Shown here: in pieces, positions 1 through 8,223 of the stretch
How positions within the stretch are numbered: position 1 is the first letter of the stretch
Layout of the letters: every line of letters starts with the position of its first letter
NCBI GenBank assembly: GCA_964643045.1
Contig: CAZXSC010000034.1
Coordinates: 1-23,909 of the forward strand
Source of the DNA: TMED23 sp964643045
GTDB taxonomy: Bacteria > Pseudomonadota > Alphaproteobacteria > Rhodospirillales > UBA2165
Length of the DNA stretch: 23,909 nucleotides
Direction of reading: 5' to 3'
Notes under the pieces: generated by a model
Told to the model about the DNA's origin: nothing
What the model saw: only the letters and a program-made list of their open reading frames with translations
Database searches by the model: none
Made by a program: the position numbers and the translations under genes

Positions 1-336
1 GAAGGAGAGTTGATTCTCTCTGTTGCTTTTCCTATCCCAGAAGAGGCAGGCTACAATCATTTTCCTAACCCGGCGTCACGCTATCCTATTGTAGGCTCCT
101 TTGTTGCCAAAACCGCTGATGGCGTGCAAGTTGCGATTACAGGCGCTGGTCCGTGTGTATTTAGGGTTACTGCATTTGAAAACGCTTTAACAAAAAATTA
201 TAATCCGGAGGCAATTTTAGAGATTAAAATTCCGGACGAAGGATTAGCTAGCGATATCCACGCATCGGCAGAATACAGAGCTCATTTAGTCAACGTTATG
301 ACGCGCCGAGCCATAGGTGATAGCAAAATTGAATAA
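1..336 (+). CDS. CO dehydrogenase/xanthine oxidase family FAD-binding (medium) subunit, C-terminal part
   Basis: The frame is open from base 1 and reads E-G-E-L-I-L-S-V-A-F-P-I-P, so this is the 3' end of a gene that starts before the window, not a small protein starting at the internal TTG at base 10. The visible 111 residues match the C-terminal domain of CoxM/CutM-type FAD subunits: an 'SVAFPIPE' strand, 'NPASRYPIVGSFVAK', a glycine-rich 'VAITGAGPCVFR' and a closing helix with 'YRAHLVNVMTRRA'. In this family the subunit passes electrons between the Fe-S subunit and FAD in a molybdenum hydroxylase. The FAD-binding N-terminus is outside the window. The XdhC-like and molybdopterin genes immediately downstream support the assignment. 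The substrate (CO, purine, aldehyde or other) cannot be told from this fragment, so no gene symbol is given. Confidence 0.85.
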   Translation, partial: EGELILSVAFPIPEEAGYNHFPNPASRYPIVGSFVAKTADGVQVAITGAGPCVFRVTAFENALTKNYNPEAILEIKIPDEGLASDIHASAEYRAHLVNVMTRRAIGDSKIE

Positions 337-338
337 TT

Positions 339-342
339 GAGG
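339..342 (+). promoter_or_regulatory. Ribosome binding site deciding the XdhC-like start
   Basis: GAGG lies 7 bases before the ATG at 350 but only 1 base before the ATG at 344. The spacing favours initiation at 350. Confidence 0.55.
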
Positions 343-349
343 TATGGCA

Positions 350-1366
350 ATGACCGAAATTACCAATGCGAATGACGTATTGGAGCAAGCGGTAAAATGG
401 TTAGATGAAGGTATAGAAGTTTCCCTAGCAACCGTGGTTGAAACCTGGGGCTCATCCCCTCGTCCCGTAGGCAGCCAACTAGCAGTAAATAACACTGGCG
501 CCTTCGTTGGTTCCGTCTCAGGAGGTTGCATTGAAGGTTCTGTGATTGGCGAAGCCTTATCAACTATTTCAGATGGAAAACATCGCATCCTTGAATTTGG
601 CGTAACTAATGAACAAGCCTGGGAAGTTGGGCTTGCCTGCGGCGGAGATATCAAAATACTCATCGAAAGAGTTGAAAATATAAATAATCTAAATCGTTTG
701 CTTAATAACCGTCCCATAGCAGCAGTTACCAATTTAACTACAGGGGAACGAAGTTACGTTACCACACTCGCGGTTGATGGCGATTTTCAACTGACTAAAA
801 CTTTGAAAACAAAAGTCGATTCGGCACTCCAACATGATCATTCAATAATATACCAAGATGGAGACGCCGATATATTTATACATGTATTCAATCGTAATCT
901 TCGATGTGCTATTATTGGAGCCGTCCACATTTCCCAAGCTCTGGTGCCAATGGCCAAAATTGCAGGATTTGATGTAACGGTAATTGATCCACGCGGATCA
1001 TTCGCTACGCAGGAACGTTTTCCTGGTGTTAAAATTTCTGAGAAATGGCCAGATGATGCATTGAATGAATTCAAGGCTGATACTCGTACTGCCATTATTA
1101 CCTTAACCCACGACCCAAAACTTGATGACCCTGCACTTGAAGCCGCTCTGAAAACCGATGCTTTTTATATTGGTAGTCTTGGCAGTCGGCGCACTCACGC
1201 CTCAAGATTAGAGAGATTGACCTCGTCTGGCTTTAATGCCGCTGATCTCGATCGCATACATGCTCCGATAGGCCTTGATCTAGGAGCCAGGTCACCATCT
1301 GAAATTGCGGTCACTATTCTTGCAGAAATGATAGCTGCCAAACACGGTAAGTTAGAAACCAAATGA
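350..1366 (+). CDS. XdhC family protein (molybdenum hydroxylase maturation factor)
   Basis: XdhC/CoxI-type proteins bind the molybdenum cofactor, promote its sulfuration and insert it into xanthine-oxidase family enzymes in the cytoplasm. Visible here, numbered from the alternative ATG at 344, are the N-terminal XdhC/CoxI domain with 'WGSSPRPVGSQ' (about 35-45) and 'GSVSGGCIEGSV' (about 56-67) with its conserved Cys, then a Rossmann domain with 'IIGAVHISQAL' (about 190-200) and 'VTVIDPRGSFA', then 'YIGSLGSRRTHASRL' and the C-terminal 'GLDLGARSPSEIAVTILAEM'. The length of about 338 residues suits the two-domain members. The start at 350 is chosen because GAGG is correctly spaced for it; 344 would add Met-Ala. 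The gene follows the FAD subunit by about 13 bases and overlaps the next gene by ATGA, so all three should be cotranscribed. Confidence 0.9.
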   Translation: MTEITNANDVLEQAVKWLDEGIEVSLATVVETWGSSPRPVGSQLAVNNTGAFVGSVSGGCIEGSVIGEALSTISDGKHRILEFGVTNEQAWEVGLACGGDIKILIERVENINNLNRLLNNRPIAAVTNLTTGERSYVTTLAVDGDFQLTKTLKTKVDSALQHDHSIIYQDGDADIFIHVFNRNLRCAIIGAVHISQALVPMAKIAGFDVTVIDPRGSFATQERFPGVKISEKWPDDALNEFKADTRTAIITLTHDPKLDDPALEAALKTDAFYIGSLGSRRTHASRLERLTSSGFNAADLDRIHAPIGLDLGARSPSEIAVTILAEMIAAKHGKLETK

Positions 1367-3000
1367 AATTCGGCCCAGTAAGTCCTCTTGATGCAGAAGG
1401 CGCAATTCTCGCTCATAGCACCCATTTTTCAGGGCGCGTTCTTAAAAAAGGGCACATTTTGAACAAGGATGACATAAAGCTGTTTTCTGAAGAAGGTTTT
1501 GAACAAATCACGGTAGCCCGATTAGATCCAAGCGACATACCTGAGAACAAAGCAGCTGCTATAATTACCAAAATACTCACCGGACAAAATACGAAAATGA
1601 GCGGAGCATTTACCGGACGCTGTAATATTATTTCTAATGCTGATGGACTTCTACTCTTGGATGAAGATAAGTTAAATGCTATCAATTTGGTCCACGAATC
1701 GGTAACGGTTGCAACAGCGGCTCCATTCGAAATTGTTAACAAAGGTCAGCTAATAGCAACCATAAAAATCATACCATTTTCAATCCCAAAATCGATCTTA
1801 GATTTAGTTTTAAAAGTTATAGCTGACACATTTGTGATTTCTATAGCTTGTTTTACTAATAAATCGATCGGACTAATCATGAGTAGATTACCGGGTATGA
1901 GGGAAAGTATTCTAGATAAAACAGTCGATATTGCCACTAAACGTATCGAAGAATTCAATAGCAAGGTTACAAAAGAGATTAGATGCAGTCATGCAGAATC
2001 AGATGTTATATTAGCCATTAAAAGTCTACAGAAAAGTAAGTGTGATATTATTCTAATTTTTGGAGCGTCGGCCGTAGTAGATCGAGCAGACATATTGCCT
2101 GCAGCCGTAACTAGCGCAGGTGGAACCGTTGATCATTTTGGAATGCCCGTTGATCCTGGAAATCTATTGTTTATTGGGAAAATAAAAGATGTGCCCGTTG
2201 TCGGAATGCCAAGCTGTGCGCGTTCGCCAAAACTTAATGGTTTTGATTGGATACTGTGGCGATTGTTATGTGATATTCCAGTAAAAAGCCGCGACATAAT
2301 GCTTATGGGAGCAGGAGGCCTTTTAAAAGAAATTAGCGAACGTGGTCAGTTACGGCAGGTTCCAAGTTCGAAACAAAACAACGCACGGGAACCCTTAGTT
2401 ATTGGTCTGTTATTGGCTGCTGGATCATCAAAAAGAATGGGCAAAGAAAACAAATTACTTGCCAACATTCATGGTACAAAAATGGTGGCTCATGTAGCTA
2501 AAAAGATAAAAAGATCAAAAGTTGATGACATCATTGTAGTCACCGGACATGAATCAGAAAATGTTGAATTGGTTTTGAAAAAATTAGGTATAAAAAAATT
2601 TATTCACAATCCTGACCATGCCAAAGGCTTAAGCACCTCCCTTAGAACAGGGCTAACTGCTGCCCCAGATGACATCGATGGTGTGATGATTTTCTTGGGC
2701 GATATGCCATTAATTCAAACAGAACACATCAATCATTTAATTCAAGCTTTTGACCCGATTGAAGGACGTTCAATTTGTGTTCCCATTCATGGACGAAAAA
2801 GAGGCAATCCAGTCCTATGGAGTAAAAAATATATCAACAAAATTATTTCGATCACGGGTGACATAGGAGCACGACACTTACTTGAAAAGTATAACGAACA
2901 AGTGATCGAAGTGGCTATTAATTCTGACGGTATATTGTTCGACGTCGACACTCCCGAAAGCTTAAAAGAATTATTACGACGAACACAGCCAGCCGAATAA
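1363..3000 (+). CDS. Molybdopterin-binding / MobA-like nucleotidyltransferase fusion protein
   Basis: A two-part protein of 545 residues. The N-terminal half resembles the MoeA/MogA (MoCF) molybdopterin-binding fold, best seen at about 228-303 with 'DIILIFGASAVVDRADILP', 'GGTVDHFGMPVDPGN' and 'VGMPSCARSPKLNGFDW'. The C-terminal half from about 348 is a MobA/MocA-like NTP transferase: 'GLLLAAGSSKRMGKENKLL' is the nucleotide-binding LAAGxSxRMG loop, 'VMIFLGDMPLI' (about 440) carries the metal-binding Asp, followed by 'RGNPVLW' and 'FDVDTPES'. Known fusions of this layout sit beside molybdenum hydroxylases. The expected job is adding a cytidine (MCD) or related nucleotide to molybdopterin, which is inference here. 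ATG overlaps the XdhC-like stop (ATGA), indicating translational coupling. No clear rho-independent terminator follows. Confidence 0.88.
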   Translation: MKFGPVSPLDAEGAILAHSTHFSGRVLKKGHILNKDDIKLFSEEGFEQITVARLDPSDIPENKAAAIITKILTGQNTKMSGAFTGRCNIISNADGLLLLDEDKLNAINLVHESVTVATAAPFEIVNKGQLIATIKIIPFSIPKSILDLVLKVIADTFVISIACFTNKSIGLIMSRLPGMRESILDKTVDIATKRIEEFNSKVTKEIRCSHAESDVILAIKSLQKSKCDIILIFGASAVVDRADILPAAVTSAGGTVDHFGMPVDPGNLLFIGKIKDVPVVGMPSCARSPKLNGFDWILWRLLCDIPVKSRDIMLMGAGGLLKEISERGQLRQVPSSKQNNAREPLVIGLLLAAGSSKRMGKENKLLANIHGTKMVAHVAKKIKRSKVDDIIVVTGHESENVELVLKKLGIKKFIHNPDHAKGLSTSLRTGLTAAPDDIDGVMIFLGDMPLIQTEHINHLIQAFDPIEGRSICVPIHGRKRGNPVLWSKKYINKIISITGDIGARHLLEKYNEQVIEVAINSDGILFDVDTPESLKELLRRTQPAE

Positions 3001-3108
3001 TCCTAAAGGGCTCTTCCTCTTTACCAAAAAATATTAGTTAATTAACGGCCTACGAAAATCCTAATTATCACAGCCGTGAGACCTTCCTAACATCAAAAAT
3101 AGCTAATT

Positions 3109-3588
3109 TCATAACACAATATTAACTTGTTCCCCTCTGGTTGCAATTTCGTTATTTATGACTCTAGCATTAGTCTCATAGGTATCGATTATTATATCCA
3201 GAGTATAGGAAGGCCGATAATGGGGGGCACCTCCCAGTTCCACTTTACCCCTTTTCGCCTCATCAAAAGCCGCTGCAAAAGTTTCACTGGAATTTCCCAA
3301 CATGGAAAAATTGATTGGACGCTCTTGGCTCTGCTCATACAAACGGCCAAAATGATCAACATTCTGACGGCGATTAAATTGCTGGTGTTCACGCTGCCTT
3401 TCAAAATCTTGTTGGGTACTAAGGCGGTCATATTGGAACTCAGACTCCCCGTCATAAATCAGCCCATTCGTCTGATTTAATTCGTTAACGGAGCTGTACT
3501 CGTTAGTGTAGGCAGCACCGCTCGCCGCATACCTACCACCGCCAGCCGGGACCAAATGGGTACCCGCTATACGTGGTGTTAACACCAT
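3109..3588 (-). CDS. Hypothetical protein, 159 aa
   Basis: I do not recognise the family. The protein is hydrophilic, rich in Asn, Gln, Glu, Arg and Tyr, with no signal peptide or membrane segment. The centre (about 55-85) is Gln/Arg-rich ('QQDFERQREHQQFNRRQ') and probably helical. The C-terminus has an 'IDTYETNARVINNE' helix followed by a short strand 'GEQVNIVL'. The N-terminus is Gly/Ala-rich and looks flexible. ATG at 3588 has an AGGTG-like sequence about 8-13 bases upstream. A 117-codon frame on the + strand overlaps much of it; the minus reading is preferred because of the better start context and the coherent, coding-like composition. It is followed by the molybdopterin gene in convergent orientation, with no functional link evident. 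Confidence 0.6.
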   Translation of the reverse strand: MVLTPRIAGTHLVPAGGGRYAASGAAYTNEYSSVNELNQTNGLIYDGESEFQYDRLSTQQDFERQREHQQFNRRQNVDHFGRLYEQSQERPINFSMLGNSSETFAAAFDEAKRGKVELGGAPHYRPSYTLDIIIDTYETNARVINNEIATRGEQVNIVL

Positions 3589-3788
3589 TTTTCACGCACC
3601 TAAATTATTTTTTCATTTAATACCAGAATTTAACACAAAGTAAAAGTCATACAATATTAAATCCCGTTAGTTTAATTCAATGTTTAAACTCTAATACTCC
3701 ATAATTACATTTCGTATTTAAATATACTAAAATTCTAATCATTTTGGATTAATCTTTTTAAGCGTTTCGCTCAGGCTAGAAATAAATA

Positions 3789-4265
3789 TCAAACACGAGC
3801 GTCTAAATACCATGCATTTGGTCCCACTCTGCATGCCCGACCTTTTGCAGAACCAATACCACTCTCAGCCGCTATTGTCGCATCAAAATCTCTACAAAAT
3901 TGACCTTTTTCAGCAAAATAGCTACGAACGGGAGTAATTGTACCGACTACCCCCGATACAGGATTGCTCCACGAATAAACCTGGCCATCATTAATGATAT
4001 CCATGGCGACTTTCGCCGAATTTTTAAACTCCGCCCGATCTGAAGGGATGAGGCTATCTCCATAAGCATAACCCGCTAAACTTCCCATCGCTGTTCCTGC
4101 CACTACGAATAATAAGCTGCCTGTACCTCCACCCAGCCGAGTTCCAATATAAGACCCCACAATACCGCCGCTAATTGCGCCTATAATTTGACCTGTAGTC
4201 ATACGAGAATTTCCCGAACAAGCAGCCAACACCAACGCAAAAGCCAGGACCACAACTTTTTTCAT
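3789..4265 (-). CDS. Glycine-zipper surface lipoprotein (17-kDa surface antigen / RT0821-Lpp0805-like)
   Basis: A predicted outer-membrane lipoprotein of 158 residues. 'MKKVVVLAFALVLAACSG' is a clear type II signal peptide with lipobox LAAC, so Cys16 should be lipidated. Residues about 25-70 form a Gly/Ala-rich 2TM glycine zipper ('IIGAISGGIVGSYIGTRLGG' and 'VAGTAMGSLAGYAYGDSL'). After that comes the soluble C-terminal part typical of the family, with 'VYSWSNPVSGVVGTITPVRS', two Cys residues (CRDF and ACRV) that could form a disulfide, and a closing 'NAWYLDARV'. This is the layout of rickettsial 17-kDa antigen-like proteins found widely in alphaproteobacteria; the molecular role is not well defined. 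ATG has GGAG about 8 bases upstream. It lies downstream of another lipoprotein gene on the same strand, 113 bases away. Confidence 0.85.
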   Translation of the reverse strand: MKKVVVLAFALVLAACSGNSRMTTGQIIGAISGGIVGSYIGTRLGGGTGSLLFVVAGTAMGSLAGYAYGDSLIPSDRAEFKNSAKVAMDIINDGQVYSWSNPVSGVVGTITPVRSYFAEKGQFCRDFDATIAAESGIGSAKGRACRVGPNAWYLDARV

Positions 4266-4328
4266 TTAATTACTCCATTTGCTACAAGCCTATTAATTAA
4301 GATCGAAAATATACATGCTGATTTTTTT

Positions 4329-4363
4329 ACTAATAAATTAGTTTAAAAACTAATAACATTAGA
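4329..4363. repeat. Cluster of ACTAAT/ATTAGT half-sites between two lipoprotein genes
   Basis: ACTAAT at 4329-4334, its complement ATTAGT at 4337-4342, ACTAAT at 4349-4354 and a near copy ATTAGA at 4358-4363. The middle pair can form an 8-bp stem (4337-4344 with 4347-4354) with only a two-base loop. It lies upstream of the 3789-4265 gene. It could be an operator or a weak hairpin. No T-run follows on either strand, so a terminator is less likely. Confidence 0.35.
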
Positions 4364-4378
4364 TTGTGTATGCCAAAA

Positions 4379-4696
4379 TTATTTAGTCACAGAACAACTA
4401 TATTCAGCCATAGCAGGTGCCGCGACCGAACACTCAAGTGTCCGATGTCGCACAAACAAAGCTTTTTTACCAAACCGCCGGCATTCATCCGTCGCCATTT
4501 GATTTAGGACTTTGGGAGTGGTTGTTTGTTTATTATAACAAATTTCAACGGTTGATCGATCCTTAATGTCTTTTGCAAAATACGGATTATTCCGATTAAA
4601 CTCTTGAGCTTTATAGATATAAGGTGCCTCTCCTACGCAACTCACAAGCATTAAACCTAAAACCGTTAACAACAAAGTGAACTTTACAATTACCAT
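4379..4696 (-). CDS. Small lipoprotein, unknown function
   Basis: A small predicted lipoprotein of 105 residues from the ATG at 4696. 'MVIVKFTLLLTVLGLMLVSC' is a type II signal peptide with lipobox LVSC followed by Val-Gly. The mature part is short and basic, with 'STVEICYNKQTTTPKVLNQM', 'ATDECRRFGKKALFV' and 'TLECSVAAPAMAEYSC'; its four Cys residues could make two disulfides in the periplasm. A GTG at 4708 would extend it by four residues (MVAL), but the AGAGGTGG sequence overlapping that GTG is placed about 8 bases before the ATG and fits it better as a ribosome binding site. I do not recognise a named family. It precedes the glycine-zipper lipoprotein on the same strand and may be cotranscribed with it. 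Confidence 0.7.
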   Translation of the reverse strand: MVIVKFTLLLTVLGLMLVSCVGEAPYIYKAQEFNRNNPYFAKDIKDRSTVEICYNKQTTTPKVLNQMATDECRRFGKKALFVRHRTLECSVAAPAMAEYSCSVTK

Positions 4697-4708
4697 CAGC
4701 GCAACCAC

Positions 4709-5270
4709 CTCTGCGATGCCGTTTTATTTCAATATATCCCTCTCGATCGGCTCGATCATTCTAAGTTAAATCAAACACGTTTGCCAAGAGTTCAAATAAT
4801 TGTTTGCGAGCCAAATGACCCTAGCGAATAGCTAAAGAATTAAAGTTATTCAAACGCAACAAAGCATTCGCGTACCTGTTTTGGTACTTTTGCGCATTAT
4901 CAAAGAAGTAAGATCCAATTGGAGACAAACAGCTTAGATTTGAAATCGGATTAGAATTTTGATAAAAATACGCAGAAAGCCAAGACAACCAGCCTGGGAA
5001 GTGAACCATTTCATATTTAATTATACCACATTTGTATAGAAAACTGCTTACCAGTGGCGTCCCGCCGGCTTTCGTTAGAAAACTAGTGGATACAACTTAA
5101 TTCTCTGGATGGACATTAGTTTCTATTTTAGCAAGCGAAAAAAAACGATCCTAATTTGGTGATAAATTTTTACACAAGCGAGAAGAACCGGCAAATCTAG
5201 AAAACGTTTGCCTGACGTTGTTAATCTATACTAATTAGCTAGTAGGTTTAATTTTAAGACAAGTTATTTC
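4709..5270. other. Gene-poor intergenic stretch
   Basis: About 560 bases between divergently transcribed genes (lipoprotein to the left, Wzy-like polymerase to the right). A 62-codon frame on the minus strand (4821-5009) has no ribosome binding site and no recognisable protein features and is not called. An extended -10 site on the minus strand is listed separately. Before the polymerase there is a TATACT (5227-5232) without a convincing -35 at standard spacing and a CTAATTAG palindrome (5231-5238). No tRNA, repeat array or mobile element remnant was seen. Confidence 0.5.
5020..5028 (-). promoter_or_regulatory. Candidate extended -10 promoter reading leftward
   Basis: On the minus strand TGG directly precedes a perfect TATAAT (TGnTATAAT). 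No good -35 is visible, as is allowed for extended -10 promoters. Transcription would start near 5013 and run toward the lipoprotein genes, giving the first one a leader of roughly 315 bases. Confidence 0.35.
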
Positions 5271-6836
5271 ATGCAAATCAACATAAATTATCAAAAGAAA
5301 CGGTTCATCTGGCACCAATCAATTATTATTGCTTTTGCTGGATTAGTGGCAGCGAGCTTTCTATTTCATTGGATCCCGATTGAAATAGCTAGATATATCG
5401 CGATTATTGTTCTGGCGGCCCAATTTTGGTTTGAAGTGAAAATTGGGCAGCGGCTTTTTTTTACATCCCCCCCATTCCTGCTTTCATTTATTGTTATATT
5501 TTTCTTTTGCTTTTTACAGGGGATGTATATTTATCTACCAGAAATTCCAAAAAATATTAGTACAAATGTGACTCTGCTGAAGAGTCTGAAAGCAGTAGGA
5601 AGTGATGCCGAGCGGTATATTGCCTCCTTTTCGATGATCCTCCTTATAGCCCATGCTGTTGCTATTTTCTTTATCAAGATCACTCCTAGTAATGAACAAT
5701 CTAAGCAGGTAAAACGGATCTCTTATTTACCTACGATTTTTAGTTTATCAATACTCATTTTAACGGCCGCAAATCTTATATATTTCTATTCACAACTTGA
5801 ATGGTATAATAAACCGTTTGATTTTAATCTCGATGAAATTCAGACAACATTCGCATATAAAACATTCCGTTCTTTATCGCCACCATTGCAATCATTTATG
5901 CTCATTTACCTTATCCGTCAGTGGAGGGGAAAAAGTAAAAAATCCTGCGCCTTACTAATCATTTTAATTATTATTTCACTTTCTGGGATGTTCGCGATTC
6001 ATGAAGGAAAAATTCCGATCTTTATCGGTCTAGCAGCTTCACTTTATTGGCTGCGGTTATCGGATATATCAATAAAAAGGATTATTATTACTACAATGAT
6101 ATTAATAATAATTGGTATTGGGGGAATTCAGCTTTTGTGGGTATTCAAAACTTCAAAATTTTCTCCTAACTACCACGCTCACTGGGATACTTCTATCTAC
6201 GATCACTGGGGTAGGAACTTTGAATCAGATGCTTCAGGCCATTTTCACGTTGACCAACGCAGCCTAATAAATTCGCCTCTTCAAATTAAGAAATATCTAT
6301 TTAATACCGAAATACTTCAAAAAGTTCTAATACAGAAGTTGATCTGGCGGCAAACGGGTTCTATCAATTGCTTCAAAAATGTGATACAAAACCATTGGGA
6401 TCAGCCTTTCTTATTGTCCAAGCAATTATTCTGGTTAAAGGGCCTCGTTCCTCGTGCTATATGGCCTGAAAAACCTAGTTTATCTCTTGGACGCGAATAT
6501 GCATACAGCTATTGCGAGACCACAGCCCCTAGGTATACTGGCCATAGTGGTTCAATAACTTTGCTTGGACAATCAATCATTCATGGAGGTCGGTTAGGTG
6601 TACTCTTGCATGGGGCAATACTCATAATCGCTCTAGGAGGGATTGCAACATTAAGTCGCAATCCCCATAACCTGTCCTCTGCATCCATTGCTGCGCTGTT
6701 ACCTTGGTTGATTGATTTCGACCAAGATTTTGCAATGTACATTGCCAATGCTAGCAAGTTTTTCCTGGTCATGCTGCCTATAATTTACGTCAGCAGCCTT
6801 TCTGAACGAAAGCTCTCTAGCTTGAAGGATGTTTAA
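5271..6836 (+). CDS. Wzy-like O-antigen/oligosaccharide repeat-unit polymerase
   Basis: A polytopic inner-membrane protein of 521 residues with roughly ten or more hydrophobic segments spread along its length and a large polar loop at about 305-400. The loop ends with 'LVPRAIWPEKPSLSLG' (about 392-407), the (L/V)PRxIWPxKP signature of Wzy-like polymerases, followed by 'HSGSITLLGQSIIHGG', a region also conserved in that family. Such proteins link lipid-carried repeat units into polysaccharide on the periplasmic face. Wzy proteins are poorly conserved, so the assignment rests on topology, this motif and the position at the head of a cluster with a flippase and six probable glycosyltransferases. 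ATG at 5271 has no strong ribosome binding site. The next gene begins about 200 bases later with its own candidate promoter. Confidence 0.75.
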   Translation: MQININYQKKRFIWHQSIIIAFAGLVAASFLFHWIPIEIARYIAIIVLAAQFWFEVKIGQRLFFTSPPFLLSFIVIFFFCFLQGMYIYLPEIPKNISTNVTLLKSLKAVGSDAERYIASFSMILLIAHAVAIFFIKITPSNEQSKQVKRISYLPTIFSLSILILTAANLIYFYSQLEWYNKPFDFNLDEIQTTFAYKTFRSLSPPLQSFMLIYLIRQWRGKSKKSCALLIILIIISLSGMFAIHEGKIPIFIGLAASLYWLRLSDISIKRIIITTMILIIIGIGGIQLLWVFKTSKFSPNYHAHWDTSIYDHWGRNFESDASGHFHVDQRSLINSPLQIKKYLFNTEILQKVLIQKLIWRQTGSINCFKNVIQNHWDQPFLLSKQLFWLKGLVPRAIWPEKPSLSLGREYAYSYCETTAPRYTGHSGSITLLGQSIIHGGRLGVLLHGAILIIALGGIATLSRNPHNLSSASIAALLPWLIDFDQDFAMYIANASKFFLVMLPIIYVSSLSERKLSSLKDV

Positions 6837-6898
6837 ATTCTTAATTTCCAAATACGATTTAAGCTTTGCGAATTGGTCCAATACCCAATCCTATCCAC

Positions 6899-6927
6899 TT
6901 GACGCATATAACCACTAGAGATAGATT
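6899..6927 (+). promoter_or_regulatory. Candidate sigma-70 promoter for the glycosyltransferase run
   Basis: TTGACG (6899-6904), a 17-base spacer, then TAGATT (6922-6927): 5/6 and 4/6 matches to consensus. It lies in the gap after the polymerase gene and would start RNA near 6934, about 108 bases before the preferred start of the first GT4 gene. Confidence 0.45.
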
Positions 6928-7041
6928 GCTTCGGTTGTGATGGTGTTCTATACATCGCTACCGCGGGTCTGAGCTCTTGAAAAAACAGTGTGGCTGATTT
7001 CAATGGCTCCGCACTGTTGCAGAGTTCGCAAGAAGAATGTG

Positions 7042-8223
7042 ATGGACAACATTATCATGCCTGATGAAGAACCCTCGCCTTCCTATTCGCAGGGTAAGCT
7101 GTGCGTCGTCATTAACGCTATTCATGCCAAAACTGGCGGTGGTGTAACGTATTTACGTAATATGCTTCCGATGCTTGCTAAGAAGCCAGAAATTGATGTT
7201 CACCTCTTTCTTCACAAGGATCAATTTGAATTATTTTATCCGTTAAGTGAAAATATAAAAGTCAGTCTTTTTTCTTTTCAGCCAACATTTTTTCGTACTT
7301 TGATATGGGAACAAATTGCCATACCCATAAAAGCCTGGGCGATGGGGTCCGATGTCGTGTTTTCCCCGGCCAACTACGGGCCTGTTCTTGCAAAAAACCA
7401 TGTTATCTTACTCAGGAACGCTGTTACAGTTATGAGATTAACATATAGATTTAGACCAATTCTATATTGGTTAGCATTAACCTTCGGAACCATATGCTCA
7501 TTACTATCAGCCAAAAAGGCAATAGCAGTCTCCGACTATGCTAATAAACTGCTCACCTTTGGTTTAACTAAAACAATGGACGAGAAGTGTACAATTATTC
7601 ACCACGGCGTAGCCCAAAACAAATCCTTTGAATTGGCCAGTATTAAAAATAGATCCTATCTTCTAGCTGTATCGGATATTTATATTCAGAAAAACTACCA
7701 CACCCTTCTACATGCTTTTGAATTACTGGTTAGACAAAGGCCTGGACTCAAACTAATAATTATCGGCCGCGAAGTTGATATTTCTTATGCAAAAAGCCTA
7801 TATAAGCTAGCTGAAAAATTGAATATTAAGGAAAATATTGATTTCAAAGGGTACGTTAAATCAGAAAGTCTTAAGGAGTTTTATCACAATTGTAGGGTCT
7901 TTGTCTTTCCATCTATTGTCGAGACATTTGGCAATCCACTCCTTGAGGCGATGGCCGCCGGAGCTACTATCGCTTGTTCAAAAACAGCAGCAATGCCTGA
8001 AATTATTGGAAATAGCGGATTACTTTTCAATCCTAGGGATAAAGAGGATATGGCCACTGCAATCGAAAACCTCTTAGAAAACGACGAACTAAGTGAAACA
8101 CTTAGCAAAATGGCTTTGAAGCGTGCGCAAAAATTTTCGTGGCTCAAGACAGCAGAGCAGACGTATAAAGTTCTAAACGAAGCCGCAGAGCCAAGGCATG
8201 ATCGAGAAAACCGCACCTTATGA
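7042..8223 (+). CDS. GT4 family glycosyltransferase
   Basis: A cytoplasmic GT-B fold retaining glycosyltransferase expected to add one sugar to the growing repeat unit. The N-terminal domain opens with 'VINAIHAKTGGGVTYLRNML' (from about residue 23), and has 'LIWEQIAIP' and 'VVFSPANYG' further in. The C-terminal domain carries 'LLAVSDIYIQKNYHTLLHAF' and the EX7E donor-site motif in 'FPSIVETFGNPLLEAMAAG' (about 290-308) with both Glu residues present. The frame is open back to GTG 6988 and ATG 7003, but homologues normally begin just before the first beta strand; ATG 7042, preceded by AGAAGA, is preferred and ATG 7060 is also possible. It shares several motifs with the GT4 gene at 11597 and is probably a paralogue. 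It overlaps the next gene by ATGA. Donor and acceptor sugars are unknown. Confidence 0.88.
   Translation: MDNIIMPDEEPSPSYSQGKLCVVINAIHAKTGGGVTYLRNMLPMLAKKPEIDVHLFLHKDQFELFYPLSENIKVSLFSFQPTFFRTLIWEQIAIPIKAWAMGSDVVFSPANYGPVLAKNHVILLRNAVTVMRLTYRFRPILYWLALTFGTICSLLSAKKAIAVSDYANKLLTFGLTKTMDEKCTIIHHGVAQNKSFELASIKNRSYLLAVSDIYIQKNYHTLLHAFELLVRQRPGLKLIIIGREVDISYAKSLYKLAEKLNIKENIDFKGYVKSESLKEFYHNCRVFVFPSIVETFGNPLLEAMAAGATIACSKTAAMPEIIGNSGLLFNPRDKEDMATAIENLLENDELSETLSKMALKRAQKFSWLKTAEQTYKVLNEAAEPRHDRENRTL

Noticed and set aside
914..940. XdhC-like Rossmann motif has Val where the classic GxGH has Gly (GAVH)
   Set aside because: Considered as a defect, but this form is, to my knowledge, usual in the CoxI-like XdhC subgroup, so it is not evidence of inactivity.
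3003..3022. Possible hairpin after the molybdopterin gene (TAAAGGG ... CCTCTTTA)
   Set aside because: The stem needs a bulge and no T-run follows; too weak to call a terminator.
3127..3480. 117-codon + strand frame opposite the 3109-3588 gene
   Set aside because: No family, no good start context, and the minus strand frame is longer and more coherent.
4821..5009. 62-codon frame on the minus strand
   Set aside because: No ribosome binding site, no recognisable domain or signal, and odd aromatic-rich composition; treated as chance.
6988..7041. N-terminal extension of the first GT4 gene from GTG 6988 or ATG 7003
   Set aside because: The extra residues (Cys- and Arg-rich) are not part of the GT4 fold, and ATG 7042 has a better upstream context.
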